Made by a program: the position numbers and the translations under genes
Notes under the pieces: model-generated
Seen by the model: the letters and a program-made list of their open reading frames with translations, nothing else
Told to the model about the DNA's origin: nothing
Database searches by the model: none
Shown here: positions 43,728 to 52,686 of the stretch, piece by piece
Layout of the letters: the number at the start of each line of letters is the position of its first letter
How positions within the stretch are numbered: the first letter of the stretch is position 1
DNA from: Candidatus Goldiibacteriota bacterium HGW-Goldbacteria-1
Lineage (GTDB): Bacteria > Oederibacteriota > PGYV01
Direction of reading: 5' to 3'
Assembly (NCBI GenBank): GCA_002839855.1
Contig: PGYV01000008.1
Span: forward strand, 124,001 to 188,000
DNA: 64,000 nt

Positions 43728-44180
43728 GTGCAGGATAAAAATATCAGGATACGCGTGGCGGGGATATGCCTGGATAAAAATAACAGGCTGTTGCTGGTCA
43801 ACCACCAGAAGAATGGCAAGTCGTACTGGCTTTTGCCGGGCGGCGGCGTGGAATACGGCGAGACCCTGCACGAAGCGTTAAAGCGCGAGTTTATGGAAGA
43901 GATGTCCCTGAATGTGAAAAAAGCGGGGGAACTGCTTTTTGTCAATGATTCCATATACCCCGGAGGAAAAAGGCACGTTATTAATATGTATTTTAGGGTG
44001 CGGGTATCCGGCGTGTTAAAACCAAACCCTGACCACATCCTGAAAAACGCCGTTTATATGAAAAAAAGTGAATTTAAAAAAATACTGTTTTATCCGGATA
44101 TAAAAAATGATATAATGAGTATGTGGTCAAATAAGTTTATGAAACAGGCGGGATATTTAAAAACTAAGTGGAAAGACTAA
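43728..44180 (+). CDS. NUDIX hydrolase
   Basis: 150 residues. The Nudix box is seen as GGVEYGETLHEALKREFMEE (G-x5-E-x7-REU-x-EE), with MSL where GU is usual. It hydrolyses a nucleoside diphosphate-X compound; which is unknown. GTG start with AAAAAGGAGAT upstream. Followed after 15 bases by the STAS gene. Confidence 0.9.
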   Translation: MQDKNIRIRVAGICLDKNNRLLLVNHQKNGKSYWLLPGGGVEYGETLHEALKREFMEEMSLNVKKAGELLFVNDSIYPGGKRHVINMYFRVRVSGVLKPNPDHILKNAVYMKKSEFKKILFYPDIKNDIMSMWSNKFMKQAGYLKTKWKD

Positions 44181-44195
44181 GGGGAGGTATTAATT

Positions 44196-44540
44196 ATGGA
44201 AGGTTTAAATATTAAGGTTACGGATAAAGGTGATATAAAAGTGGTAAGCTGTCAGGGTTACATTGACACCACCACATCATCCCTTCTTGAAAATAAAATG
44301 GCGGAACTTATTCAGGGCAAAAAATTTAAGATAATAATGGACCTTGGAGAAGTGGACTACATAAGCAGTGCAGGATGGGGTATCTTTATCAGTGAAATTA
44401 AGAACATAAGAAAGAATAAAGGCGACCTGAAACTTGTAAATATGAAGCAGGAAGTAATGGAAATATTTGAACTTCTGGATTTCACGAACATCCTGGAGTA
44501 TTACAAAACCGCGGACGAAGCAGCAAAAAAATTCAAGTAA
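44196..44540 (+). CDS. STAS-domain anti-sigma factor antagonist
   Basis: 114 residues, a complete STAS fold with the phosphorylatable serine in DYISSAGWGIF (SpoIIAA/RsbV-type). No anti-sigma kinase (RsbW type) is adjacent. It ends three bases before the GAF-GGDEF gene, so stress signalling may be coupled to c-di-GMP. RBS GGGGAGG. Confidence 0.93.
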   Translation: MEGLNIKVTDKGDIKVVSCQGYIDTTTSSLLENKMAELIQGKKFKIIMDLGEVDYISSAGWGIFISEIKNIRKNKGDLKLVNMKQEVMEIFELLDFTNILEYYKTADEAAKKFK

Positions 44541-44543
44541 ACT

Positions 44544-46562
44544 ATGGCTAAAAATTACCCGCAAAAAGTGGTCTTAAGGAAGCCAAACGCGAAGGCCGGC
44601 GGGCAGTCGGGCAAAAAAACAATCCTATATTCAGCCGTTGCGGCTGTCTATATTATAAGCGCTGTTGTAAAATTCCCGGACTTACAAATTCCATTATTTA
44701 TATATCCCATACTTTACGGTATATTTTTTACCTATGTGTATTTCACGGAGAAAAAAACAAGAAAGACAGACAAGCCGTTTCAGCTTAAAGCCGCGTTTGG
44801 GGTATTTGCGGGGTGCGTGCTTGCCGCCGCGCTTACCGGCGGATACCTGTCGCCGTTATTATGGTCAATGTATATTCTTGTTTTTGTCCTTTTAAACAGG
44901 GGGTATCACGCTTACGGCGGGTTAATAACGCTTCTTACCCTTATTTCGGTTTTAAGGACCGGCGGTACAGAGCCGCGGTTTTTAATATTTAATGCTGTGG
45001 TGGTTGGCTTCTGCGCGGTGTTGTTTTTAACACGCAGGGAAAATAAAGGCAGCAGGGAAAAGATGATATTTGGGGTGTCTGATACCGGAAAACAGCCGGA
45101 TGATTTAAAAACAGTGGCCGATAATATGCTTAAAAATCTTTATGATGTTTTCAGGCGTTCCATAAAAAGCGAATCAGTGATGCTTTTTCTGCGCGACCAT
45201 GATGATGAAAAAAAATTCCTGCTGATGATGAGCGTCTGCGGTGAAGGCCTTGTGACCGACCCGGAATATAATGTCGGTATCAAGGAAGGGGTGATAGGCA
45301 ACGCTATTTTAAAGGAAGGGTTTAATGTTTTTGATGTGGAAGGGATTCATAAGCCCTATTATAAAAGCGGCGAAGGCGGGGAAAAACTGGCGTCTGTGCC
45401 TGTAATTTTAAATAAACTGATAGGCCTTATAGTCATGGATTTCAAAAAAGAAAACTTTACGGATAATGACACGGTAAGGCCTATGATGGAAGCGCTTGCG
45501 CGTGAAACCGGCAATGTGATAGAAATGCTGGAAATTAACCAGAAGACTTTAAGCAAAGAGCGCAGGGTTTCCAGCCTTTATGAAATATACGGAAAATTAA
45601 ACCTGCTTGAAGGCAAACATAAACTGCTGCAGACTTTCTTTAATGAATCAAGGTCGTTTGATATTGTGTCCGCGTATGTGGCTGAATCCACGGGCGACGG
45701 GAAAACGTTTCAGGTGACAGAGACTTTTAACTATCCTGAACGGGTGAAAGGTTCTCTGGTATCGCCAAAAGAAGATGAAATACTTCGGTATGTTATAGAT
45801 TCGGGAAAAAGTTCCGTGGTAAACGGCTTGAAAGACCGCGGGCAGAAGATAAATTTTGGCATAAGGTCAGACAAGTTTCTAATAGCGCCCTTAAGGGATG
45901 CTGATGAAATTTACGGCGTTATAAAACTGGACAAGGAAGAAGGGGCGTTTTTTACGGAGTTTGAAATTAAAACGCTGGAAATGCTTTTTTCCAGAATTAC
46001 AATGCTGCTTCAGAACGCCAAGCTGTATGAAAAAATAAAAAAGCAGGCCACCCGCGACGGGCTTACAGGGCTTACAAACCACTTAACTTTTCAGGAAAAA
46101 TTAAGGGAAGCAATTGAACGTGTAAATACCGGCGGCAGCAAGTGTGTGTCCCTGCTGCTTACTGACATAGATTTTTTCAAGAAGTTCAATGACAGCTACG
46201 GACATCAGGAAGGCGACAGGGTATTAAAAAAAGTGGCTGATATGCTCATTCACTTTGAACACACGCATCACGGCACTTTCGCGGCGCGCTATGGCGGCGA
46301 AGAATTTGTCTTTGTCCTTGAAAACTACGACCTGGACAGGGCGGCCGGAATAGGCGATGAGATAAGGCGGTACTGTGAAAAAAATCTTCAGGGCGGCAAC
46401 GACAGGGAACAAAAAGCCATTAATTTAAGCATCGGCGTGTGCTCATATCCGGCGTGCGCCGAAGACGCCAGGACACTTATAATGAACGCGGACGAAGCAC
46501 TGTACCTTGCCAAACACAACGGCAGGAACAGGGTGGAAAAGTACGTAAAGACTATCTCATAG
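44544..46562 (+). CDS. membrane GAF-GGDEF diguanylate cyclase
   Basis: 672 residues: N-terminal membrane region (about 30-165, five or six helices), GAF-like sensor (~195-340), a second GAF-like region (~345-495), and GGDEF (~505-665) with GGEEF at 584-588. The I-site position reads HHGT instead of RxxD, so product inhibition via that site is unlikely. Start 3 bases after the STAS gene stop. Produces c-di-GMP in response to GAF ligands or STAS state, by inference. Confidence 0.93.
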   Translation: MAKNYPQKVVLRKPNAKAGGQSGKKTILYSAVAAVYIISAVVKFPDLQIPLFIYPILYGIFFTYVYFTEKKTRKTDKPFQLKAAFGVFAGCVLAAALTGGYLSPLLWSMYILVFVLLNRGYHAYGGLITLLTLISVLRTGGTEPRFLIFNAVVVGFCAVLFLTRRENKGSREKMIFGVSDTGKQPDDLKTVADNMLKNLYDVFRRSIKSESVMLFLRDHDDEKKFLLMMSVCGEGLVTDPEYNVGIKEGVIGNAILKEGFNVFDVEGIHKPYYKSGEGGEKLASVPVILNKLIGLIVMDFKKENFTDNDTVRPMMEALARETGNVIEMLEINQKTLSKERRVSSLYEIYGKLNLLEGKHKLLQTFFNESRSFDIVSAYVAESTGDGKTFQVTETFNYPERVKGSLVSPKEDEILRYVIDSGKSSVVNGLKDRGQKINFGIRSDKFLIAPLRDADEIYGVIKLDKEEGAFFTEFEIKTLEMLFSRITMLLQNAKLYEKIKKQATRDGLTGLTNHLTFQEKLREAIERVNTGGSKCVSLLLTDIDFFKKFNDSYGHQEGDRVLKKVADMLIHFEHTHHGTFAARYGGEEFVFVLENYDLDRAAGIGDEIRRYCEKNLQGGNDREQKAINLSIGVCSYPACAEDARTLIMNADEALYLAKHNGRNRVEKYVKTIS

Positions 46563-46587
46563 ACGATTAACCCATATCCCAACTTTT

Positions 46588-46681
46588 CTAAGCAAAAGCT
46601 ATAAACACTAAGCAATTAAGCTATAGCGTAATACAGTTATTTGGTTGTTCGCTTCTGCTTAATTGCCTATAGCTTAATTCG
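46588..46681. repeat. 'AGTTAAGC' element family (both orientations)
   Basis: CTAAGC..AATTAAGCTATAGCG at 46588-46627 and the inverse copy GCTTCTGCTTAATTGCCTATAG at 46651-46681. The 26-base core 46656-46681 is repeated exactly at 49844-49869, and its reverse complement closely matches 42338-42368 and 42449-42479. Confidence 0.88.
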
Positions 46682-46730
46682 CTCTTTAATCTTCTGTCCC
46701 TCCGTCCCTCTATTTCTAATTATATAGATG

Positions 46731-46768
46731 TTGACAAATAAGTATACACTTTGTATACTTGGGTATAC
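46731..46768 (+). promoter_or_regulatory. consensus promoter overlapped by GTATAC operator
   Basis: TTGACA (46731-46736) and TATACT (46754-46759) with a 17-base spacer. Three GTATAC palindromes begin at 46742, 46753 and 46763, about one helical turn apart. The first two lie in a perfect 9-bp inverted repeat, AAGTATACA (46740-46748) and TGTATACTT (46752-46760). It looks like a repressor operator sitting on the -10. Confidence 0.85.
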
Positions 46769-46805
46769 AGATGCAAGGGTTACTAAAACTCATAGAGGGG
46801 GTTTT

Positions 46806-47606
46806 ATGAAAAGGAAATCAGTAAATGGCTATGAGGATTTTCTAGGTGAAATTAAGCGGCGTATACGCAGGGCGCAGTATGACGCGCTGAAAGCCGTAAA
46901 TAAAAAATTAATTGGATTGTATTGGGATTTGGGAAAGATGATACACGAAAAACAGGTGAAGCTTGGCTGGGGCAAGGGAGTGGTTGAAAATCTGGCAAAA
47001 GATATTCAAAAAGAGTATCCGGGAATACAGGGGTTTTCTGCTGATAATATGTGGAGAATGAGGAAATTATTTCTTATGTATTCTGATAATACAAAACTTG
47101 CACCAATGGTGCAAGAAATAGGATGGACTCACAATGTTGTAATTATGGAATCGTGCAAAGACAACGAAGAACGTGCTTTTTACATTCAGATGACAAAAAA
47201 ATTCGGCTGGACAAAAAATGTGCTTATTCATCAGATAGAAGCAGGGACTTATCTAAGATACCTGAAAAACCAGACTAATTTTAATGAAGCGGTTCCGGAA
47301 AAATATAGAAATCAGGCTAAGCTTGCGGTTAAAGATGAATATACTTTTGACTTTCTTGAACTTCCCGAAGAACACGAAGAAAGAGAACTGGAAAAAGCCC
47401 TGATTGGGAAGATAAATAAATTTTTAACGAGGAATATAAAAAATATCTGCCTTCCGCGGATAAATTTGAAGATAGTTTTTTTGAGGAAGGGGATAAAAAA
47501 GAAGGTGTTGAATAAATTTAAGTTGTCTACAATTTATAGACAAATGTTAATTGGTGTAGGATTTGTGAACTGTTCAGGGAAGGTGCGGTATAATAAGAAA
47601 ATTTAA
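46806..47606 (+). pseudogene. DUF1016/YhcG nuclease gene with deleted catalytic core
   Basis: The N-terminal ~200 residues match DUF1016 N (ALKAVNKKLIGLYWDLGKMI; SADNMWRMRKLFL; LAPMVQEIGWTHNVVIM; YTFDFLELPEEHEERELEKAL). The expected PDDEXK catalytic region is missing. The frame runs on into a basic, un-family-like tail to 47606. From 47429 another frame reads EEYKKYLPSADKFEDSFF...EGVE and stops at 47513-47515, which resembles the usual DUF1016 C-terminus. The simplest view is an internal deletion of the nuclease core with a frame change near 47415-47430. Start ATG 46806 has GAGGGGG. Confidence 0.72.
47589..47594 (+). promoter_or_regulatory. possible recQ -10 element
   Basis: TATAAT inside the end of the DUF1016 remnant, 22 bases before the recQ ATG. 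The -35 region is weak (TTGTGA with a 20-base spacer). Confidence 0.35.
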
Positions 47607-47615
47607 GGGGGATTT

Positions 47616-49406
47616 ATGTCGCCTATTTCGGTTTTAAAGAAAACGTTTGGATATGAAAGTTTCAGGCCGGGGCAGAAAGAGCTTATTGATAATGTCATGG
47701 CTGGAAAGGATTCCATAGGCATCATGCCTACCGGCGCGGGAAAGTCTGTTACTTTTCAGATACCGGCGCGGCTTATGAAGGGGACGGTGCTTGTAATCTC
47801 GCCTTTAATTTCTTTAATGAAAGATCAGGTTGATTCTTTGAACGAATACGGGTTTAAGGCGGTTTATATCAATTCCAGCCTTTCGGCCGCGGAAAAAGAA
47901 AAACGCCTTTTGGAATTTAAAAACGGCGGGTATGAACTTGTGTATCTTGCTCCCGAAGCTCTTGATTCGGGGATTGGCAGTTTTGTTGAGGATTTTCCTG
48001 TTGTGTTGGTTGTTGTTGATGAAGCCCACTGTATCAGCCAATGGGGGCATGATTTCAGGCCTTCTTACAGAAATTTACAGGGGCTTAAAAAGAGGTTTGG
48101 AAATATTCCTGTATTGGCGCTTACTGCCACTGCCACTTCAAAAGTGATAAAAGATATAGGGGAACAGCTGGGAATGGCGTCGCCAAGCGTTTATCGCGGT
48201 TCGTTTTACAGGCCTAACCTTAAAATAGCATGCGCGAAAAAGGGAGGGGATGTTAATGTCAGAAAGTTTGTTTTGGATTACGCGAAAAGCCATGACAAAG
48301 AGAGCGGGATTGTTTACTGCTGGAGCAGAAAACGCGTTGATGGTTTTGCCGAATACCTTCAGAAAAACGGGATAAAGGCGGTGCCTTACCACGCGGGGCT
48401 TAAAGCGGAGCAGCGGGCTGAAAATCAGGATGCGTTTTTGAAAGATGACTGCGATGTTGTTGTGGCAACCATTGCGTTTGGCATGGGGATTAATAAATCC
48501 AATGTCAGATATGTGATACACGCGGATATGCCAAAGACTTTGGAAGGGTATTATCAGGAAATAGGAAGGGCAGGCAGAGACGGACTGGACAGCGACTGTG
48601 TTATGTTTTATTCGTGGGCTGACGTGGTAAATTATGGAATGTTTTTAAAGGATTATATGGATGAAAATGTAAGGGAAGATTTCAGAAAGAAAACAACGGA
48701 TATGTTCCGTATGGCCGAACGGCAAACCTGCAGGCACAGGGAAGTTGTCAGCTATTTTGGCGAGTACATGAATGACTGCGGCGATTCATGTGATGTGTGC
48801 AGGGGGATTACGGTTAAAGAACTTGTCCGGGATGTTAATACTTTGGCGCGGATAAAACCTTTTGAAAGCGGATTTGAAGCAGCCGGCACGCCTGATGAAG
48901 GCCTGTACGAAAGGCTTAGAGTATTAAGAAGAGAACTGGCAAAAAAACAGAACCTGCCCGCGTATATGGTATTCAGCGACAAAGTGCTTAAAACAATGGC
49001 AGATGTAAAGCCGAAAAACGAATCACAAATGCTTGCGATAAGCGGCGTAGGCGGGATGAAATTTTCAAAATACGGGATAAAATTTTTGAATGAAATAAAT
49101 GGTTCAATTGGTGATATTTTGGAATCCGGGGTTTCTTCAACTGTTAAAGCGACGGATTTAACAGAGAAATTAAAACAAAAATATGCGGGCATAAAACTGG
49201 CTAAAAGTGACGGTGATATTACTGATGAACACATCCGTCTTCAAAGAGAAAAGTTCAGGCGGGCATACGAACCGTGGAGTGATGAAGAGGATAAAGATTT
49301 TGCGGCGGCATATGAAGAGACAAAAAGCATATTGGATTTGGGCGTTATATTTCACAGAAATTCCGGAGCAATAAGCTCAAGGATAAAGAAATTAGGCTTG
49401 GGCTGA
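47616..49406 (+). CDS. recQ: ATP-dependent DNA helicase RecQ
   Basis: 596 residues. Walker [33 protein letters not shown], and the zinc cluster (C at [18 protein letters not shown]). HRDC-like domain near 430-500 ([20 protein letters not shown]). A further ~70 residues end in [15 protein letters not shown]...[18 protein letters not shown], a helix-turn-helix-like tail found in some bacterial helicases. RBS AAGGGGG. Repairs replication forks and gaps. Confidence 0.96.
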   Translation: MSPISVLKKTFGYESFRPGQKELIDNVMAGKDSIGIMPTGAGKSVTFQIPARLMKGTVLVISPLISLMKDQVDSLNEYGFKAVYINSSLSAAEKEKRLLEFKNGGYELVYLAPEALDSGIGSFVEDFPVVLVVVDEAHCISQWGHDFRPSYRNLQGLKKRFGNIPVLALTATATSKVIKDIGEQLGMASPSVYRGSFYRPNLKIACAKKGGDVNVRKFVLDYAKSHDKESGIVYCWSRKRVDGFAEYLQKNGIKAVPYHAGLKAEQRAENQDAFLKDDCDVVVATIAFGMGINKSNVRYVIHADMPKTLEGYYQEIGRAGRDGLDSDCVMFYSWADVVNYGMFLKDYMDENVREDFRKKTTDMFRMAERQTCRHREVVSYFGEYMNDCGDSCDVCRGITVKELVRDVNTLARIKPFESGFEAAGTPDEGLYERLRVLRRELAKKQNLPAYMVFSDKVLKTMADVKPKNESQMLAISGVGGMKFSKYGIKFLNEINGSIGDILESGVSSTVKATDLTEKLKQKYAGIKLAKSDGDITDEHIRLQREKFRRAYEPWSDEEDKDFAAAYEETKSILDLGVIFHRNSGAISSRIKKLGLG

Positions 49407-49446
49407 TGCAGGCAGGGACGGCAGCCATGCGGCTTGGTTTGGATCC

Positions 49447-49660
49447 GGTAGCCGCGTCCCTTTAGGGCGCGTGTTTTTGATTTAGTATTACGTAGTGGTA
49501 GACGCGGGTCTTCAGCCTGCGGTATTTTGTTTTGCCTTGGTAGCCGCGTCATTTAGGGCGCATGTTTTTGATTTAGTATTAAGTAGTGGTAGACGCGGGT
49601 CTTTAGCCCGCGGTAGTTTGTTTTGCCTTGGTAGCCGCGTCATTTAGGGTGCGTTGTTTA
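49447..49660. repeat. 91/92-bp tandem repeat of GC palindromes
   Basis: GGTAGCCGCG begins at 49447, 49539 and 49630 (periods 92 and 91). Each full unit contains two palindromes, a CGTC...TTTAGGGCG arm and a GCGGGTC-TT-(C/T)AGCC(T/C)GCG arm, separated by TTTTTGATTTAGTATTA. Related single copies occur at 28189-28226 and 42401-42430. No coding frame is credible here. Confidence 0.92.
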
Positions 49661-49834
49661 AGTATTGTCTATGTTTATAGCAACCATTTAAGTTCAACTG
49701 CCGCGCATAATACCGAACAATTTTGTTATAGGTTCGGTATTAAAAAGGACGCGCATACCAGAGCTAAACCGAACTTTATAGCCGCTGGGCTTCCATCTCT
49801 CTGACCTTTTGCTTCTCCACGGATCTGATTTATT

Positions 49835-49869
49835 CTTCGCTTTTGCTTAATTGCCTATAGCTTAATTCG
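49835..49869. repeat. copy of 'AGTTAAGC' element (inverse orientation)
   Basis: TGCTTAATTGCCTATAGC... spanning 49844-49869 is identical over 26 bases to 46656-46681. It lies about 3.2 kb away, on the far side of recQ. Confidence 0.9.
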
Positions 49870-49902
49870 TTATTACCGAGCCTCCGCCCTTACAGATTTC
49901 CC

Positions 49903-50098
49903 TTTAAAAATTGGTATTTTTATAATATAATTCTGTCATTGCCCCTTAATGGTAATCACGCGCTAACGCGCGCACCACAACAGGGGTTGGAGCCATTTCC
50001 GGCAATCGCCCTTTTAGGGCGCCGGGATAAATCTGCGCGGGATATACCGCGGGAGGCCCGTTTTTGAACCGCTATAGGTTCAGGAGGAAGGCGTAAGT
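49903..50098 (+). promoter_or_regulatory. promoter and GC-rich structured leader of 2-oxoacid oxidoreductase operon
   Basis: TTTAAA (49903-49908) and TATAAT (49926-49931) with a 17-base spacer precede a ~165-base non-coding leader. It can form CGCG-CTAA-CGCG (49969-49980), CGCCCTT/TTAGGGCG (~50007-50021), CGCGG-GATATA-CCGCG (50037-50051) followed by GGCCCG and five T, and GAACC/GGTTC (50066-50081) directly before the AGGAGG ribosome site. It may be an attenuator; no known riboswitch class is matched. Confidence 0.45.
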
Positions 50099-50100
50099 CT

Positions 50101-50322
50101 ATGAAAAAGGGGAAGGTAAAAGTCAGTACGCAGCGGTGCAAAGGATGCAATCTTTGTATCGCGGAGTGCAAGAAAGGTGTTTTAAAACCGGGCAAAATAA
50201 TTAATAAGCTTGGTTATACCGTAGTGGAATTTGAAGACTGCGGCAAGTGTACGGGGTGCATGCTTTGCGCCATAGTATGCCCGGACGCCGCCATTGAAGT
50301 ATTTCTGGAGGCGGATAAATGA
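50101..50322 (+). CDS. 2[4Fe-4S] ferredoxin subunit of 2-oxoacid oxidoreductase
   Basis: 73 residues with two cysteine clusters, CKGCNLCIAEC (Cx2Cx2Cx3C) and CTGCMLCAIVCP (Cx2Cx2Cx3CP) with an extra CGKC. It is the electron-transferring delta subunit, passing electrons from the beta subunit iron-sulfur chain to ferredoxin. The next gene overlaps by four bases (ATGA). Confidence 0.95.
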   Translation: MKKGKVKVSTQRCKGCNLCIAECKKGVLKPGKIINKLGYTVVEFEDCGKCTGCMLCAIVCPDAAIEVFLEADK

Positions 50323-51371
50323 GCGGAAAAATTTTGATGAAAGGCAACATTGCAATAGCGGAAGGCGCGATGGACGCGGGTTGTAAGTTTTACGCCGGCT
50401 ATCCTATAACGCCGCAGAACGAGATTCCCGAATACATGTCAAAACGAATGCCGGAAGCCGGCGGTGTTTTTATGCAGGCGGAAAGCGAATTAATCTCCAT
50501 CAATCTGGTGCTTGGAGCGTCAGCAGCAGGCGCCCGCGCGATGACAACTTCGTCTTCGCCGGGCATGTCGCTTATGCAGGAAGGCATTTCTTACATGGCG
50601 GGATGCGAACTGCCCGCGGTGCTTGTAAATGTAATGCGCGGCGGGCCGGGGCTTGGCAATATAGCGCCGTCGCAGAGTGATTATTTTCAGGCGGTAAAAC
50701 CGGGGCACGGTGATTTTAGAATGATAACGCTTGCGCCTTCAAACATACAGGAAATGTACGACTTTACTTTTGAATCATTTGACCTGGCGGATAAATACAG
50801 AAATCCGGTCATGATTTTAACGGACGGGCTTTTAGGCCAGATGATGGAAACCATAGAACTTAAAAGCGGCAGGAAACCATTGAATCCAAGGCCTGCTTCT
50901 GAATGGGCGCTGACAGGAGCCAAGGGCAGAGAGCCAAGAAAGATTCTTTCGCTTTTAATGAAGCCCGGCGAACTTGAAGCGCACAATTACGAATTATGGA
51001 AAAAATATGACGCCATGAAAAAGGCGGAAGTAAGATATGAACTGACAGGCGCGGAAAACGGATATGACTGCCTGGTAGTGGCTTTTGGAAGCGTGGCAAG
51101 GACTTCAAAGGGTTTAATAAAAGAAAGCGGCAATCTTAAAGCGGCGCTGTTTCGGCCCATATCGCTTTGGCCTTTTCCATACGCCGAATTAAAGGAAGCC
51201 GCAAAGAAAGCAAAAAAAGTTTTTGTCTTTGAAATGAATATGGGACAGATGGTGGAAGACGTAAGGCTTGCGGTGCAGGATGATTCCAAAGTGGAATTTT
51301 TCGGACGGCCGGGAGGCGGGCTTCCCAGTCAGGAAGAGCTGCTGGCTTTCATGAAAGGGAAGGTGAAGTGA
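50319..51371 (+). CDS. vorB: 2-oxoacid:ferredoxin oxidoreductase alpha subunit (VorB/KorA type)
   Basis: 350 residues matching VorB-type pyrimidine-binding subunits: GYPITPQNEIPEYMSKRMPE, AESELISINLVLGASAAGARAMTTSSSPG, LVNVMRGGPGLGN and PVMILTDGLLGQMME. It binds thiamine diphosphate with the beta subunit and oxidises 2-oxoacids to acyl-CoA. VorB-type and 2-oxoglutarate (Kor) enzymes share the fold; substrate is not settled by sequence. Overlaps the ferredoxin gene and abuts the beta gene. Confidence 0.93.
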   Translation: MSGKILMKGNIAIAEGAMDAGCKFYAGYPITPQNEIPEYMSKRMPEAGGVFMQAESELISINLVLGASAAGARAMTTSSSPGMSLMQEGISYMAGCELPAVLVNVMRGGPGLGNIAPSQSDYFQAVKPGHGDFRMITLAPSNIQEMYDFTFESFDLADKYRNPVMILTDGLLGQMMETIELKSGRKPLNPRPASEWALTGAKGREPRKILSLLMKPGELEAHNYELWKKYDAMKKAEVRYELTGAENGYDCLVVAFGSVARTSKGLIKESGNLKAALFRPISLWPFPYAELKEAAKKAKKVFVFEMNMGQMVEDVRLAVQDDSKVEFFGRPGGGLPSQEELLAFMKGKVK

Positions 51372-51372
51372 T

Positions 51373-52113
51373 ATGGAGAAAAAAATATATGGTTTTCCGG
51401 AATCGCTTAAACCCGTATCCACTTCCTACTGCCCGGGATGTTCACACAGCACGGTGCATAAGCTGATAGCGGAAGTAATAGATGAATTAAATGTAAGGGA
51501 AAAGACAATAGGCGTGGCGCCGGTTGGCTGCGCGGTTTTTGCTTATGACTTTTTTAATTTTGATGTGACAGAAGCGCCGCATGGCAGAAATCAGGCTGTG
51601 TCTGCCGCAATTAAAAGGGTGCAGCCGGACAGCGTTGTCTTTTCTTATCAGGGAGACGGCGACCTGGCATCAATAGGAATGGCGGAAACAATACATACCG
51701 CGAACCGCGGCGAAAATATAACTGTGATATTCATCAACAACACGAATTACGGAATGACAGGCGGCCAGATGGCGCCGACATCCCTGCTTGGCCAGGTGAC
51801 CACCACTTCGCCAAAAGGAAGGGACGCGGAGCATTACGGCCATCCTATAAAGATGCTGGAACTTTTAGCGCCGCTTGAAGGTGTAAAGTATCTGGAACGC
51901 GTTAAAGTAACAAACGCCGTGTCAGCTATAAAGGCAAAAAAAGCAATAAAGAAAGCTTTTGAAAACCAGATAAACAACGTGGGATTTTCCATGATAGAAG
52001 TGCTTGGATGCTGCCCCGCCAACTGGAAGATGGACCCTGTGGAAGCAAACTGCTGGGTTGATGAAAAAATGGCGGAGTTTTATCCGCTTGGCGTCGTTAA
52101 AGACGCCGGGTAA
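51373..52113 (+). CDS. 2-oxoacid:ferredoxin oxidoreductase beta subunit (TPP-binding)
   Basis: 246 residues with the cysteine motif YCPGCSH, TPP-binding GDGDLASIGM (residue ~96 on) and NTNYGMTGGQ. C-terminal CCPANW cysteines may help ligate the [4Fe-4S] cluster. Starts one base after the alpha subunit stop. Confidence 0.94.
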   Translation: MEKKIYGFPESLKPVSTSYCPGCSHSTVHKLIAEVIDELNVREKTIGVAPVGCAVFAYDFFNFDVTEAPHGRNQAVSAAIKRVQPDSVVFSYQGDGDLASIGMAETIHTANRGENITVIFINNTNYGMTGGQMAPTSLLGQVTTTSPKGRDAEHYGHPIKMLELLAPLEGVKYLERVKVTNAVSAIKAKKAIKKAFENQINNVGFSMIEVLGCCPANWKMDPVEANCWVDEKMAEFYPLGVVKDAG

Positions 52114-52146
52114 TTAAAAAAAGCACAAATCATAAGGAGAATAACA

Positions 52147-52686
52147 ATGACAGAAAAAATAATGATAGCCGGAAGCGGCGGACAGGGTGTTTTAACTTTA
52201 GGGCTTTTTATTGCAAGGATAGCGGCAATGGAAAAAAAGAACGCGACATGGCTGCCGGCATACGGTGCTGAAAAGCGCGGCGGGTTTTCGCACTGCAGCG
52301 TAATCATCAGCGACGGGGAAATTTTCTCGCCAATGGTGGAAAATCCCGACACGCTTATTGTGTTTGACCAGAGGGCGTATGATACTTATAAAACAAGGGC
52401 AAAGGCGGATACCGTGGTGATTGAAAATTCCACCCTGGTAACAGATGATAATTCTTCGCCGGGGAAAAAGATAAAAATTCCCGCGCTGGAAATGGCAAAT
52501 AAGCTTGATCAGGCAAAGGTAATGAATGTTATTGTGGCGGGCGCTTACGTTGCAGGCAAGAAAATGCTTGGGGCAGACAATGCCATGCAGACAATAAAAG
52601 CTTCGCTTGGAAAAAAAGAAGCAGAGATAATGGAAAAAAACATACAGGCCTTTAAGGCGGGGATGGAATTTGCAGAAAAAAATTAA
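52147..52686 (+). CDS. 2-oxoacid:ferredoxin oxidoreductase gamma subunit
   Basis: 179 residues: GSGGQGVLTLGLFIARIAAMEKKNATWLPAYGAEKRGG, the pattern of the gamma domain that links acyl transfer to CoA. Completes the delta-alpha-beta-gamma operon. RBS AAGGAG. Ends 17 bases inside the start of the GNAT gene. Confidence 0.94.
   Translation: MTEKIMIAGSGGQGVLTLGLFIARIAAMEKKNATWLPAYGAEKRGGFSHCSVIISDGEIFSPMVENPDTLIVFDQRAYDTYKTRAKADTVVIENSTLVTDDNSSPGKKIKIPALEMANKLDQAKVMNVIVAGAYVAGKKMLGADNAMQTIKASLGKKEAEIMEKNIQAFKAGMEFAEKN

Noticed and set aside
46728-46805. Upstream extension of the DUF1016 gene to 46728
   Set aside because: It would contain the -35, -10 and operator of its own promoter; the ATG at 46806 has a proper ribosome site.
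47429-47515. Separate small gene inside the DUF1016 tail
   Set aside because: No start codon or ribosome site; better read as the out-of-frame DUF1016 C-terminus.
49352-49552. Minus-strand frame after recQ
   Set aside because: Covers the 91/92-bp palindromic repeat; composition reflects the repeat.
50032-50064. T-box-like segment (TACCGCGGGAG...CCCG then T run) before the 2-oxoacid operon
   Set aside because: The diagnostic TGGN bulge is absent (GGATATACC instead) and no specifier stem is visible; the palindrome CGCGG/CCGCG explains the similarity.
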